Source of the DNA: Pirellulales bacterium
Lineage (GTDB): Bacteria > Planctomycetota > Planctomycetia > Pirellulales > JACPPG01
DNA length: 64,000 nucleotides
NCBI GenBank assembly: GCA_035546535.1
Contig: DASZWQ010000111.1
Location: forward strand, 80,357 to 144,356
Reading direction: 5' to 3'
Made by a program: the position numbers and the translations under genes. Within the stretch, counting starts at the first letter, position 1. Each line of letters opens with the position of its first letter. The notes below the pieces were generated by a model. It did no database searches, was not told the DNA's origin, and saw only the letters and a program-made list of their open reading frames with translations. This document shows, in pieces, positions 15,974 to 25,601 of this stretch.

Positions 15974-18900
15974 ATGATCTCGCGCTTCTTCATCGATCGC
16001 CCGATCTTCGCGGCCGTGCTGTCGATCGTGATTACGCTGGCCGGCGCGATCGCCATGCTCTCGCTGCCGCTATCGCAGTATCCCGACATCACGCCGCCGA
16101 CGGTGCAGGTCTCGGTCACCTATCCCGGCGCCAGCGCCCAAGTCGTGGCCGACACCGTGGCCGCGCCGATCGAGCAGCAGGTCAACGGCGTCGAAGGCAT
16201 GCTCTACATGTGCAGCCAGTCGGGCAATGACGGTAGCTACAACCTCACCGTCACCTTCGACCTGGGCACCGATCTGAACACCGCGCTCGTGATGGTGCAG
16301 AACCGCGTGTCGCTGGCCATGCCACAATTGCCCACCTCGGTGCAGCAGCAAGGGCTGACGATCAAGAAGAAATCGCCGAACATCCTGCTGGCCGTCAGTT
16401 TTTATTCGCCCGACGGCCGGTATGACAATATCTATCTGAGCAACTTCGCCACGATCTATGTCAAGGACGAGCTATTCCGCCTCGAGGGCGTGGCCGACAT
16501 CAACTACCTGGGCGAGCGCGATTACAGCATCCGCGCCTGGCTCGATCCCGAACTGTTGGCCTCGCGCAGCATCACGGCGGCCGAAGTGGCCAACGCCATT
16601 CGCGGGCAGAACCAGGCCGCCTCGCCCGGCTCGCTCGGGCAGCAGCCGTCGTCTTCGCCCAGCGGCTTTCAGATGCCGATGGATGCGCTGGGCCGGTTGA
16701 CCAAGCCCGAGCAGTTCGGCGACATCATCATCAAGACGGTCGACGGCGGCCCGAACGGCGTGACGCCGCAGACCGTGCGGCTGAAGGACGTGTCGCGCGT
16801 CGAGTTGGGCGCGCAGCAATACGATCAGAGCAGCATGATCAACGGCCATCCGTCGGTGGGCCTGGCCATCTACCAATTGCCCGGCACCAACGCGCTGGAC
16901 GTGGCCGAGCGCGTGCAGGCGAAGATGCGCGAGCTGAAGACGCGCTTTCCCGACGGCGTCGAGTACCAGATCGCTTACGACACGACCCCCTTTATCAGCG
17001 AGTCGATCGCCGACGTCGTCCACACGCTGTTCGAGGCGGTGGTCCTGGTGGCCGTGGTGGTGCTGTTGTTCTTGCAGAACTGGCGGGCGACGGTTATTCC
17101 GCTGGTGGCGGTGCCGGTCGCGATCGTCGGCACGTTCGCCGTGATGCAAGTGCTGGGCTTCAGCCTGAACAACATTTCGCTCTTCGGCCTGGTGCTGGCG
17201 ATCGGCATCGTGGTCGATGACGCGATCGTGGTGGTGGAAAACGTCGAGCGGTGGCTGGAAAAAGGCTTGCCGGCGCGCGAAGCAGCCCGCCGCGCGATGG
17301 ACGAGGTTACCAGCCCCGTGATCGCGGTGGCGGTCGTTTTATGCGCCGTGTTCGTGCCGTGCGCGTTCATCAGCGGCATCCCGGGGCAGTTCTTTCGCCA
17401 GTTCGCGGTGACGATTGCGGTTTCGACCGTCATTTCGGCGTTCAATTCTCTGACGCTCAGCCCGGCCCTGGCGGCGTTGTTATTGCAACCGCACGGCGCG
17501 AAGCGCGATATTCTTTCGCGACTGCTCGATTTCTCGCTGGGTTGGCTGTTTCGACTGTTCGAACGCACCTTCACGTTCGGCACCAATATCTACGCAGCGG
17601 CCGTGGGCGCACTGTTGCGGCTGGCCGTGATCGTGCTCTTGGTCTACGCCGGACTGCTGGGGGTTACGTACTTCTTCTTTTCGCGGATGCCGACCGGCTT
17701 CATCCCGCAGCAGGATCAGGGATGGCTGCTGGTGAACGTGCAACTGCCCGACTCGTCGGCCGTGGGGCGCACGCAGGATGTGATGCGCAAAGTCGACCGG
17801 CTGGCCCGAGCCACGCCCGGCGTACACGCTACGGTGGCCGTGTCAGGCCAATCCATCCTGCTCACGGCGAATAGCGCGAACTTCGGTTCGATGTTCGTCG
17901 TGCTCGATCCCTTCGACAACCGCCGGGACGCGGAGCGCAGCGCCGACGCGATCATGTACAAGCTGCGCGAGACGTGCAAACGCGAAGTGCCCGAGGCCGT
18001 GGTCAGCGTCTTCGGCGCACCGCCGGTGCCAGGCATCGGCACGGCCAGCGGCTTCAAGCTGATGGTCGAGGATCGCGGCTCGCTGGGCCTGCCGTCGCTG
18101 CAGAAATACACCGACCAGTTGATCGGCGATCTGGCCGCCACGCCCGGCCTGGTCGGCGTGTTCACGATGTTCCGCTCCAACACGCCGCAGTTGTACATGG
18201 ATATCGACCGCGCCAAGGTCCGCGCGATGGGCGTCACGATCCGGGACCTCGACGACACGCTGCAGATTTACCTCGGCTCGCTGTACGTCAACAACTTCAA
18301 CGATTTCGGCCGCTCGTGGCAAGTGAACATCATGGCCGACGGCGAGTTTCGCAATCGCGAGGAAGATATCAACTTTCTCAAGGTGCGCAACACGCGGGGC
18401 GAGATGGCGCCGTTGAGCACGCTTGTCGACATGCGCGAAGTCAACGGCCCGATCATGGTCATGCGCTACAACCTCTATCCGGCCGCGCCGGTCAACGGCG
18501 TGATCTTTCCCACGCTCAGCTCGGGCCAGGCGATCAAGATGATCGACGCGATGGCTGTGGAGAAGTTGCCGCTGTCGATGAAAACCGAATGGACAGAACT
18601 CACTCTGATGCAGATTCGCGCCGGCAATACGGCCATGTACGTCTTTGCGCTGGCCGTGGTGTTCGTGTTCCTGGCCCTGGCCGCGCTGTACGAAAGCTGG
18701 TCGCTCCCCTTGGCCGTGATCCTGGTTGTGCCCATGTGCTTGCTGTCGTCGATCCTGGGCGTGGCGATCGCCCACATGGCGATCAACATTTTCGTGCAAA
18801 TCGGGCTGGTCGTGCTCGTAGGGCTGGCGTGCAAGAACGCAATTCTGATCGTCGAATTCGCCAAGCAATTGCGCGACGAGGGGCAGCCGTTGCACCAGGC

Positions 18901-19366
18901 CACGCGCGAGGCCTGCCGGCTGCGCTTGCGGCCCATCATGATGACCAGCTTCGCCTTTATCCTGGGCGTCGTGCCGCTGGTCATCGCCAAGGGAGCCGGC
19001 GCCGAGATGCGCCGCGCGCTGGGCACCGCTGTCTTTAGCGGCATGCTCGGCGTCACGCTGTTTGGCGTCTTCTTCACCCCGGTGTTCTTTCTGGTCATCG
19101 AAGGGCTGGGCGAAACGCGGTTCTGTTCCGACTCGCGCGTGCGGCGCTATGGTTCGGTGCTGATCGGCGCCGTGGCGGGTCTCACGGCCGGCCTACTCTT
19201 GTACAGGGTCAGCCATATCCGCCTGCTCGAAGCTCTGCTGCTGGGTCTCGTACTGGGCGTGACCACGACGACGCTCGTCACCCGGCTGCGCCAGAGATAT
19301 TTGCCGCGAACGGTCGCCGGCCGACCCACTGATACCGAAACATCCGACCCACACCGCAGCGAGTAA
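15974..19366 (+). CDS. RND multidrug efflux pump (HAE1 family), first copy
   Basis: This 1130-residue AcrB/MdtB-type proton-driven transporter begins I-S-R-F-F-I-D-R-P-I-F-A. It has 12 expected transmembrane helices, with the proton-relay aspartates in the G-I-V-V-D-D-A-I-V-V-V-E-N motif (about 411-424). A C-terminal extension with one or two extra hydrophobic stretches (about 1060-1130) makes it longer than the usual 1030-1050. It works with the adaptor upstream. A second pump gene starts immediately after its stop. Confidence 0.95.
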   Translation: MISRFFIDRPIFAAVLSIVITLAGAIAMLSLPLSQYPDITPPTVQVSVTYPGASAQVVADTVAAPIEQQVNGVEGMLYMCSQSGNDGSYNLTVTFDLGTDLNTALVMVQNRVSLAMPQLPTSVQQQGLTIKKKSPNILLAVSFYSPDGRYDNIYLSNFATIYVKDELFRLEGVADINYLGERDYSIRAWLDPELLASRSITAAEVANAIRGQNQAASPGSLGQQPSSSPSGFQMPMDALGRLTKPEQFGDIIIKTVDGGPNGVTPQTVRLKDVSRVELGAQQYDQSSMINGHPSVGLAIYQLPGTNALDVAERVQAKMRELKTRFPDGVEYQIAYDTTPFISESIADVVHTLFEAVVLVAVVVLLFLQNWRATVIPLVAVPVAIVGTFAVMQVLGFSLNNISLFGLVLAIGIVVDDAIVVVENVERWLEKGLPAREAARRAMDEVTSPVIAVAVVLCAVFVPCAFISGIPGQFFRQFAVTIAVSTVISAFNSLTLSPALAALLLQPHGAKRDILSRLLDFSLGWLFRLFERTFTFGTNIYAAAVGALLRLAVIVLLVYAGLLGVTYFFFSRMPTGFIPQQDQGWLLVNVQLPDSSAVGRTQDVMRKVDRLARATPGVHATVAVSGQSILLTANSANFGSMFVVLDPFDNRRDAERSADAIMYKLRETCKREVPEAVVSVFGAPPVPGIGTASGFKLMVEDRGSLGLPSLQKYTDQLIGDLAATPGLVGVFTMFRSNTPQLYMDIDRAKVRAMGVTIRDLDDTLQIYLGSLYVNNFNDFGRSWQVNIMADGEFRNREEDINFLKVRNTRGEMAPLSTLVDMREVNGPIMVMRYNLYPAAPVNGVIFPTLSSGQAIKMIDAMAVEKLPLSMKTEWTELTLMQIRAGNTAMYVFALAVVFVFLALAALYESWSLPLAVILVVPMCLLSSILGVAIAHMAINIFVQIGLVVLVGLACKNAILIVEFAKQLRDEGQPLHQATREACRLRLRPIMMTSFAFILGVVPLVIAKGAGAEMRRALGTAVFSGMLGVTLFGVFFTPVFFLVIEGLGETRFCSDSRVRRYGSVLIGAVAGLTAGLLLYRVSHIRLLEALLLGLVLGVTTTTLVTRLRQRYLPRTVAGRPTDTETSDPHRSE

Positions 19367-19372
19367 GTGCCC

Positions 19373-22300
19373 GTGATCTCGCATTTTTTCATCGACCGGC
19401 CGATTTTCGCTTCCGTGTTGTCGATCGTGGCAACCCTGGCCGGCGCGGTTGCGCTCTTGGCATTGCCGGTAGCGCAGTATCCGGACGTCACGCCGCCCAC
19501 GGTGCTGGTCACCGCGTACTATCCGGGCGCCAATGCCCTGACGGTACGCGACACGGTCGCCGCGCCGATCGAGCAGCAGGTGAGCGGCGTCGAGAACATG
19601 ATCTACATGTCCTCGCTCTGCACCAACGACGGCGCCTACGTGCTGACCGTGACGTTCAAGCTGGGTATGGATTCGGACATGGCCCAGGTGCTGGTGCAGA
19701 ACCGCGTGCAACTGGCCGAGCCCGTGATTCCGGACCTGGTGCAGCGCGAAGGGATCAACGTCAAGAAAATGTCGCCCTCCACGATGATGATCGTGAATCT
19801 CGTCTCCGACGGCCGCTACGACAATATTTTCTTGAGCAACTACGCCACGATCCAGATTCGCGACGAGCTGGGCCGGTTACCCGGCGTCGCCAACGTCGCG
19901 TACCTGGGCGAGCGCGATTACAGCATGCGGGCCTGGCTCGACACCGAAAAACTGGCGTCGATGGCCATCACGGCCGAAGATGTCGTGGCCGCCATCAGCG
20001 AGCAGAACTTGCAGGTCGCGGCCGGCCAGATCGGGCAGCCCCCGATTCCGCCGGGGCAGCAGTTTCAACTCACGATCAACACCTTGGGACGTTTGATCGA
20101 TCCCGAGCAATTCGCCGACATCATCATCAAGGTGGGCCAGAACCAGGCGACGGGACCCACGGGCGGGCCGGGGCAAAGCGGCGGCAGCACGCCTAATAAC
20201 GAGCAAAGCGCGTCGACCAGCATCGTGCGCTTGCGCGATGTTGCGCGCATCGAACTCGGCTCGCAGCAATACGACCAGTCCTGTACGCTCGACGGCAAGC
20301 CGTCGGTGGCGCTGTCGATTTATCAATTGCCCGGCTCCAACGCGCTGCAAACCGCGCAGGGCGTGTACGCCAAAATGGACGAGCTGAAGTCACGCTTTCC
20401 CGACGGGCTCGACTACCGCATCGTTTACGACACCACGCCGTTTATCAAGGAATCGATCGGCGAGGTTTTCAAAACCTTGCGAGACGCCATCATCCTGGTG
20501 GCGATCGTGGTGCTGGTGTTTTTGCAGAACTGGCGCGCGGCGCTGATTCCACTGATCGCCGTGCCCGTGGCCGTGGTAGGCACGTTCGCGGCCATGGCGG
20601 CGCTGGGCTTCTCGCTCAACAACTTGTCGCTCTTCGGCCTGGTGCTGGCCATCGGCATTGTCGTCGACGATGCCATCGTGGTCGTCGAAAACGTCGAGCG
20701 CTGGCTGGAAGAAGGCCTCGCTCCGCGCGACGCCGCGCGAAAAGCCATGGACGAAGTGACGAGTCCCGTCATCGCCGTGGCGCTTGTCTTGTGCGCGGTG
20801 TTCGTGCCGTGCGCATTCATCAGCGGCATCACCGGGCAGTTCTTCCGGCAGTTCGCCGTGACGATCGCCACGTCGACCGTGATCTCGGCTTTCAATTCGC
20901 TGACGCTCAGCCCGGCGCTGGCGGCGTTGATCTTGCGGCGGCGCGGTACGGTACACGATCCGCTGACTCGCGTGCTCGATTTAACGTTGGGCTGGTTCTT
21001 CAAGTTGTTCAATGGTGCTTTTGGCGTCGGCACCGCGGCCTACACGCGCGCCGTGGGTGGTTTACTGCGCGTGAGCGTGATCGTGCTCCTCTTGTACGGC
21101 GGGCTGTTGTGGCTGACGTACGAGGAATTCAGCCGCGCGCCGACCGGCTTCGTGCCCGAGCAGGATAAGGGCTACTTGCTCGTGAACGTGCAACTGCCCG
21201 ACTCGGCTACGGTCGCGCGCACCGAGGCCGTGATGGCCCGGCTCGACGAGATTGCCCATGCCACCGAGGGGGTCGAGCACACGGTCGGCATCTCGGGCCA
21301 GTCGTTGCTCTTGGGCGCCAACGCGCCGAACCTGGGCTCGATGTACGTCATGCTCAAGGAATTCCACGATCGCCGCGGCATCACGGCGGACGACGTGGCT
21401 GCGCAGATTCGCGAGCAATGTGGGAGCGAAATTCGCGACGCCGTGGTCAGCACCTTCGGCGCCCCGCCCATCGACGGCTTGGGCACCACGGCCGGCTTCA
21501 AGATGATCGTCGAGGATCGCGGCAACCTGGGCCTTAACGAACTGGCGTCTATCGCCGATCGCATCGTTGCCGCAGGCAATGAAACTCCGCAACTCGACGG
21601 GCTCTTTGCCAGCACGCGCGCGAGCACGCCGTGGCTGTATTTGAATATCGACCGTACAAAGTGCCTGGCCGTCGGCCTGTCGATGGCTGAAGTGTTCAAC
21701 ACGTTGCAAGTCTATCTCGGCTCGTATTACGTGAACAACTTCAACCAATTCGGCCGCACCTGGCAAGTCAACGTGATGGCCGATACGCCATTTCGCGACC
21801 GGATCGAGGACATCTCGCTCATCAAGCTGCGCAACAAGCGCGGTGAGATGGTGCCGCTGGGCACCGTGCTCGACGTGCGCGATTCGAGCGGCCCGGCGGC
21901 CGTCATGCGATACAACATGTACTCGGCCACGGCCATTAACGGCAATGTCGCGCCCGGCACCAGCTCGGGCCAGGCGATCAGCGTCATGCAAGGGATCGCC
22001 AGCAAGGAGCTGCCACGGTCGATGGCCTATGACTGGACCGAGCTCACGTACATGCAGTTGCAGGCCGGCAACACGGCCGTCTACGTCTTCGCGCTGGCCG
22101 TGGTTTTCGTTTTCCTGGTCCTCGCCGCGCAATACGAAAGCTGGAAACTGCCGCTGGCCGTGATCCTGGTCGTGCCGATGTGCCTGCTGTGCTCGGTGAT
22201 CGGTGTTACGTCATCGCGGATGGATATCAACATCTTTACGCAGATCGGTCTGGTCGTGCTCGTGGGCCTGGCGAGCAAGAACGCGATTCTGATCGTCGAA

Positions 22301-22612
22301 TTCGCCAAGCAGCAGCAGGAAGAAGGGGTGCCCCTGCGCGAGGCGGCACTAACGGCCTGCCGCCTGCGGTTGCGGCCGATCTTGATGACGTCGTTCGCCT
22401 TCATCCTGGGCGTGGTGCCGTTGGTCGTGGCCCAAGGGGCCGGCGCCGAGATGCGACGCACGCTGGGCATGGCCGTGTTCAGTGGGATGTTGGGAGTGAC
22501 GATCTTCGGCATCTTTCTGACGCCGGTTTTCTATTACGTCATTCAGTGGTTCGGCAAACCACCGGTAGCAGCGGTCAAACCGGCGCACGAAGAATCGAAA
22601 TCGGCCGAATAG
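19373..22612 (+). CDS. RND multidrug efflux pump (HAE1 family), second copy
   Basis: From GTG 19373, six bases inside another possible GTG start that abuts the stop of the first pump, this is about 1079 residues and begins I-S-H-F-F-I-D-R-P-I-F-A like its neighbour. The G-I-V-V-D-D-A-I-V-V-V-E-N proton-relay motif is present. The two pumps are clearly homologous along their length, so this is a tandem duplication or a heteromeric pair as in MdtB-MdtC. An insertion rich in Gly, Gln and Pro lies around residues 255-283. Confidence 0.95.
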   Translation: MISHFFIDRPIFASVLSIVATLAGAVALLALPVAQYPDVTPPTVLVTAYYPGANALTVRDTVAAPIEQQVSGVENMIYMSSLCTNDGAYVLTVTFKLGMDSDMAQVLVQNRVQLAEPVIPDLVQREGINVKKMSPSTMMIVNLVSDGRYDNIFLSNYATIQIRDELGRLPGVANVAYLGERDYSMRAWLDTEKLASMAITAEDVVAAISEQNLQVAAGQIGQPPIPPGQQFQLTINTLGRLIDPEQFADIIIKVGQNQATGPTGGPGQSGGSTPNNEQSASTSIVRLRDVARIELGSQQYDQSCTLDGKPSVALSIYQLPGSNALQTAQGVYAKMDELKSRFPDGLDYRIVYDTTPFIKESIGEVFKTLRDAIILVAIVVLVFLQNWRAALIPLIAVPVAVVGTFAAMAALGFSLNNLSLFGLVLAIGIVVDDAIVVVENVERWLEEGLAPRDAARKAMDEVTSPVIAVALVLCAVFVPCAFISGITGQFFRQFAVTIATSTVISAFNSLTLSPALAALILRRRGTVHDPLTRVLDLTLGWFFKLFNGAFGVGTAAYTRAVGGLLRVSVIVLLLYGGLLWLTYEEFSRAPTGFVPEQDKGYLLVNVQLPDSATVARTEAVMARLDEIAHATEGVEHTVGISGQSLLLGANAPNLGSMYVMLKEFHDRRGITADDVAAQIREQCGSEIRDAVVSTFGAPPIDGLGTTAGFKMIVEDRGNLGLNELASIADRIVAAGNETPQLDGLFASTRASTPWLYLNIDRTKCLAVGLSMAEVFNTLQVYLGSYYVNNFNQFGRTWQVNVMADTPFRDRIEDISLIKLRNKRGEMVPLGTVLDVRDSSGPAAVMRYNMYSATAINGNVAPGTSSGQAISVMQGIASKELPRSMAYDWTELTYMQLQAGNTAVYVFALAVVFVFLVLAAQYESWKLPLAVILVVPMCLLCSVIGVTSSRMDINIFTQIGLVVLVGLASKNAILIVEFAKQQQEEGVPLREAALTACRLRLRPILMTSFAFILGVVPLVVAQGAGAEMRRTLGMAVFSGMLGVTIFGIFLTPVFYYVIQWFGKPPVAAVKPAHEESKSAE

Positions 22613-22634
22613 AGCAACCCCCCGTCACGCCGCG

Positions 22635-23060
22635 TTATTTAGCCGCTCCGCTCGCGGAACGCTGTTCCCCGGCGTTCGACGCAGCAGCATTCGCCGGCGC
22701 CTCGCACGCCGCACTTCCCTCCCGGGCGCCGAAAAGCCCCGCCGGGTTCGTCGGCACACAGCGATACCACGGTTCGCAATTCCGCGGGCAGCCCGGTAGC
22801 GGCTTGCGGCAATAGTCGTCGCACGTCCCGCAGGGCACGGGCGGCGGGCCTGGCAGCGGCTTGCGGCAGTAATCATCGCAAGTACCGCAAGGGCACGGGG
22901 GCGCGCCCGGCAGCGCCTTACGGCAGTAATCGTCGCAACACCAGGTTTTGCACACGCCGCACGGCGGCGAGCAAGGGTCGCGCCGCAGCGGCGGCCCGGC
23001 GCGCAGTTCCGACACCAGGCAACAGCCGATCAACAGTGTCATCGCACAGGCGCAGTTCAT
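22635..23060 (-). CDS. Secreted Cys-rich repeat protein
   Basis: Starting at ATG 23060, which overlaps the stop of the outer-membrane factor gene (ATGA), this is a 141-residue protein with an N-terminal signal (about 1-21). Three copies of a 19-residue repeat built on C-D-D-Y-C-R-K-x-L-P-G and C-G-T follow, at roughly residues 41-95. The cysteine pairs suggest a disulfide-rich surface or periplasmic protein, or a metal binder. Such repeats occur in planctomycetes without a known role. The coupling implies co-expression with the efflux channel. Confidence 0.75.
   Translation of the reverse strand: MNCACAMTLLIGCCLVSELRAGPPLRRDPCSPPCGVCKTWCCDDYCRKALPGAPPCPCGTCDDYCRKPLPGPPPVPCGTCDDYCRKPLPGCPRNCEPWYRCVPTNPAGLFGAREGSAACEAPANAAASNAGEQRSASGAAK
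22790..22945. repeat. 57-bp tandem repeat, about 2.7 units
   Basis: The coding repeats of the Cys-rich protein are visible at DNA level as diverged 57-bp units with similar cores near 22810, 22870 and 22925. Each encodes one C-D-D-Y-C-R-K block. Confidence 0.7.
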
Positions 23061-24862
23061 CGTCGACTTCCTTGCGCAGCCGTTGTATCCGGCGCGGCGC
23101 GCACCGACGGCGCCGGCAGTCTTTGCGCCGGCGCAGCGGGACGCAACACGCCGAGCGGTCCGTCCGGCGGGGGCAGCGGCGGAACGGGACCTTTGATCGG
23201 TGGCGGATTCAACAGGGGCGAAGGCGCGGGAATCTGCTCGGGCCGGCGATTCGGATCGGGCGGCGGCAAGCCCTGCAGAGCGCCCGACGCCGGATCGAGC
23301 CGAATTTCCCATCCTCCGCCCAGCGCGCGAAACGTCTGCACCAGTCCCAGCGCGATCGAGCCGAGCGCCTGGGCATAAATGTTCTGCTGCTGCACCAGGT
23401 TTTGTTCGACGAGCGACACGCGGTTGAAATCGGTCAATCCGCCCTGGTACTGCGCAATGGCAACCACGACGGCCTTCTTGGCGGCCGTCACGCTCTCGGC
23501 CATGTAGCGGGTCTGTACCTGCGATTTCAAGAACGTGACGATGCCGTTCTCGACCTCTTGGCTGGCCGTGAGCACGGTATTTTGATAGTGCGCAACGAGC
23601 TCTTGAAAGAGTGCATCCTGGGCGCGGACGTTATTCAGAATGCGTCCATAGTTCAGCAGGTTCCATTGAAACGCCGGACCCCAAGTGCCGTACAACGCGC
23701 CGGAACTGAATAATTGCGGAAACTCCGCCGCCGAATAGCTGAAGGAACCGTTGAGCGAGATCGCGGGATAGAAATCGCTCTCGGCGATGCCGATCTGCTC
23801 GGCCTGGGCTGCGGCGTTGCGTTCGGCGCGGCGCACATCAGGTCGGCGTCTCACCAGGTCGGCCGGAATGCCCACCGCCACCTCGGGCCCGACGATGGGA
23901 ATGGAACGCGGCGCCATGCGCCGTTCCAAATCCTCGGCCGGTATGCCCAAGAGCACGCACAGCCGGTTATTGGTTTGTCGGAGGCTGATTTCCAACTGCG
24001 GGATCTGCGCCTCGGTTTGTGACAGGATGCTCTGCGCCTGGTCGACGTCCAGCTCCGTGACCAGGCCCCCTTTGTAGCGCGCCGTGGCGATGGCCAATGT
24101 CTCGCGCTGCAGCTCGACGTTAGCGCGCGTTAGCGCGATCTGCTGTTCAAAAATGCGAATCTGCACGTAGGCCTGGGCGATATCGCCGAGCAGGGTGACA
24201 AGCACGGCGTCGAAATCCTCGACCGAGGCATCGAGCCGGTCGTTGGCGGCGATGATCGCGCGGCGGAAGCGTCCCCAGAAATCGAGTTCCCAGTTGAGCG
24301 TGAAGCCGACGTCCCACTCCGGAAAGAACTGATCCAGCACGAAGCCACGGTTGGCCACGTTCTTGCTGATCGAGTTTGCCGTATGGTCGCCGAAGGCATA
24401 TTGCTGCTGCGGAAAGAATCCGCCCACGGCAATTCCCAACAGCGCGCGATTTTGCAGCACGCGAAAGCCCGCTTCCCGCAGCGTCAGGTTTTGCCGGTAG
24501 GAGTCGGCTACGAGTTGATCGAGCACAGGATCCTGGAACACCGTCCACCAGCGGGCCAGCTCGGGCGATTCCTCTTTGCGCAGACGCATGTCATCGGCGT
24601 CGATCCAGTCGTTGGCCACCGGCGCCGGCGGGCGTCGATAATTCGGCCCAACCTTGTAGCCGTTGGCAACATATTCGCGGAAGCTCGTGCAGCCAGAGCT
24701 AACGAGCACAAGCACGCACAACGCGGCGCGCAGTGCCGTCCGTAGGAAGCCCGCAAGCCACAGGCGCGCACTGCGGCGGACGCCGACAGCGCGCACGCTC
24801 GCGCGCGTTGTCGATCGAGCCACGGACGAGTCCGTCCACGGTCGAGGCGGGCTTGCCTCCAT
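23057..24862 (-). CDS. Outer-membrane efflux factor (TolC/OprM, NodT family)
   Basis: Starting at ATG 24862 this is 601 residues. A lipobox V-S-S-G-C is followed by the two repeated TolC-type halves of the outer-membrane efflux family, with S-Y-R-Q-N-L-T-L-R-E-A near the first and R-R-P-D-V-R-R-A-E before the second. A Pro-rich tail (last ~80 residues) is unusual. It forms the channel through the outer membrane for the RND pumps, whose operon converges on it from the opposite strand. The frame is open to 24958, but those codons would precede the signal awkwardly. Confidence 0.9.
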   Translation of the reverse strand: MEASPPRPWTDSSVARSTTRASVRAVGVRRSARLWLAGFLRTALRAALCVLVLVSSGCTSFREYVANGYKVGPNYRRPPAPVANDWIDADDMRLRKEESPELARWWTVFQDPVLDQLVADSYRQNLTLREAGFRVLQNRALLGIAVGGFFPQQQYAFGDHTANSISKNVANRGFVLDQFFPEWDVGFTLNWELDFWGRFRRAIIAANDRLDASVEDFDAVLVTLLGDIAQAYVQIRIFEQQIALTRANVELQRETLAIATARYKGGLVTELDVDQAQSILSQTEAQIPQLEISLRQTNNRLCVLLGIPAEDLERRMAPRSIPIVGPEVAVGIPADLVRRRPDVRRAERNAAAQAEQIGIAESDFYPAISLNGSFSYSAAEFPQLFSSGALYGTWGPAFQWNLLNYGRILNNVRAQDALFQELVAHYQNTVLTASQEVENGIVTFLKSQVQTRYMAESVTAAKKAVVVAIAQYQGGLTDFNRVSLVEQNLVQQQNIYAQALGSIALGLVQTFRALGGGWEIRLDPASGALQGLPPPDPNRRPEQIPAPSPLLNPPPIKGPVPPLPPPDGPLGVLRPAAPAQRLPAPSVRAAPDTTAAQGSRR

Positions 24863-25163
24863 GCGCGTGAATTCCTGCGAGGACTGAACGAACGACTCGG
24901 GCGGGAAACAAAAACGGATGTGAGATGCGGCCGGCGCGCGAATGGCGCCAGGCAACACGGCGGGCCAGTAAAGGCAGGGCTCTGTGGAAACATCGGCAAA
25001 TTCGGTATCCGAGGCACAACCGAACTGGCGCGGCGCGCCGCTTGCCGGTCACGTGCGCTGGAAAGACAGGGATGCTGGCAATGCAGCGCAACAACGCTAG
25101 CCCCCAGCGCGCAGCGCGAAAATGCCCTCCGCCTGGAAACGCGAGCCTTCGCGACACAGCGCT
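24863..25163. other. Intergenic region, 301 bp
   Basis: This separates the outer-membrane factor gene from the HEAT-repeat lipoprotein gene on the same strand. It should hold the promoter of the former. No clear promoter, hairpin or small gene was seen. Confidence 0.5.
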
Positions 25164-25601
25164 TTATCGCTTGCCGCGCTTCTTGGGCTGCGGCTTGGGT
25201 GTCAGGCTGGGATCGATGCGCGTGAGCGCCTTTCCGGCCTCGCGGCGCACCCGCGCGTCGCGGTCGTCTTCGGCCTTGCGCAAGTCGTCGATGGCACTTC
25301 GGGCCTGTTCGCCAAAATACCCCAGTCCGATGGCCGCGCTCAGCCGGATGTCCGGCTCCTTGTCGTGCAAGCATTGCGCGAGGACCGGGACTATTTTCTG
25401 GGCTTCCTTAGTTCGCTGCGGCAACAGGCGCACCGCGATGATGCGGTCGCGCTCTTCGCGGGAATTCAGGTCGGCGATCAATTCATCGGTCGATTTGCTC
25501 CGCCCGCATCCGGCCACGGCAAGCAGGCCGATGAACAAAGTGCTCCATAACACAAACCGCGTCCGCGCGCTGGCGGTCGGACCTCTGGTGGTCGGCGTCA
25601 T
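25164..25601 (-). CDS. HEAT-repeat lipoprotein
   Basis: Starting at ATG 25601 (ATGA overlap with the DUF1559 gene), this is 145 residues. The signal ends in a lipobox A-V-A-G-C near residue 29. Two or three HEAT/PBS-type helical repeats follow, with P-D-I-R-L-S-A-A-I-G-L-G and a basic P-K-x-Q-P-K-K-R tail. It is probably a small periplasmic scaffold. Its coupling to a pseudopilin-like protein is common in planctomycete operons, but the function is unknown. Confidence 0.78.
   Translation of the reverse strand: MTPTTRGPTASARTRFVLWSTLFIGLLAVAGCGRSKSTDELIADLNSREERDRIIAVRLLPQRTKEAQKIVPVLAQCLHDKEPDIRLSAAIGLGYFGEQARSAIDDLRKAEDDRDARVRREAGKALTRIDPSLTPKPQPKKRGKR

Noticed and set aside
14683-16119. A 478-codon minus-strand frame opposite the RND adaptor
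   Set aside because: The plus-strand adaptor has clear family motifs, and the minus frame has none.
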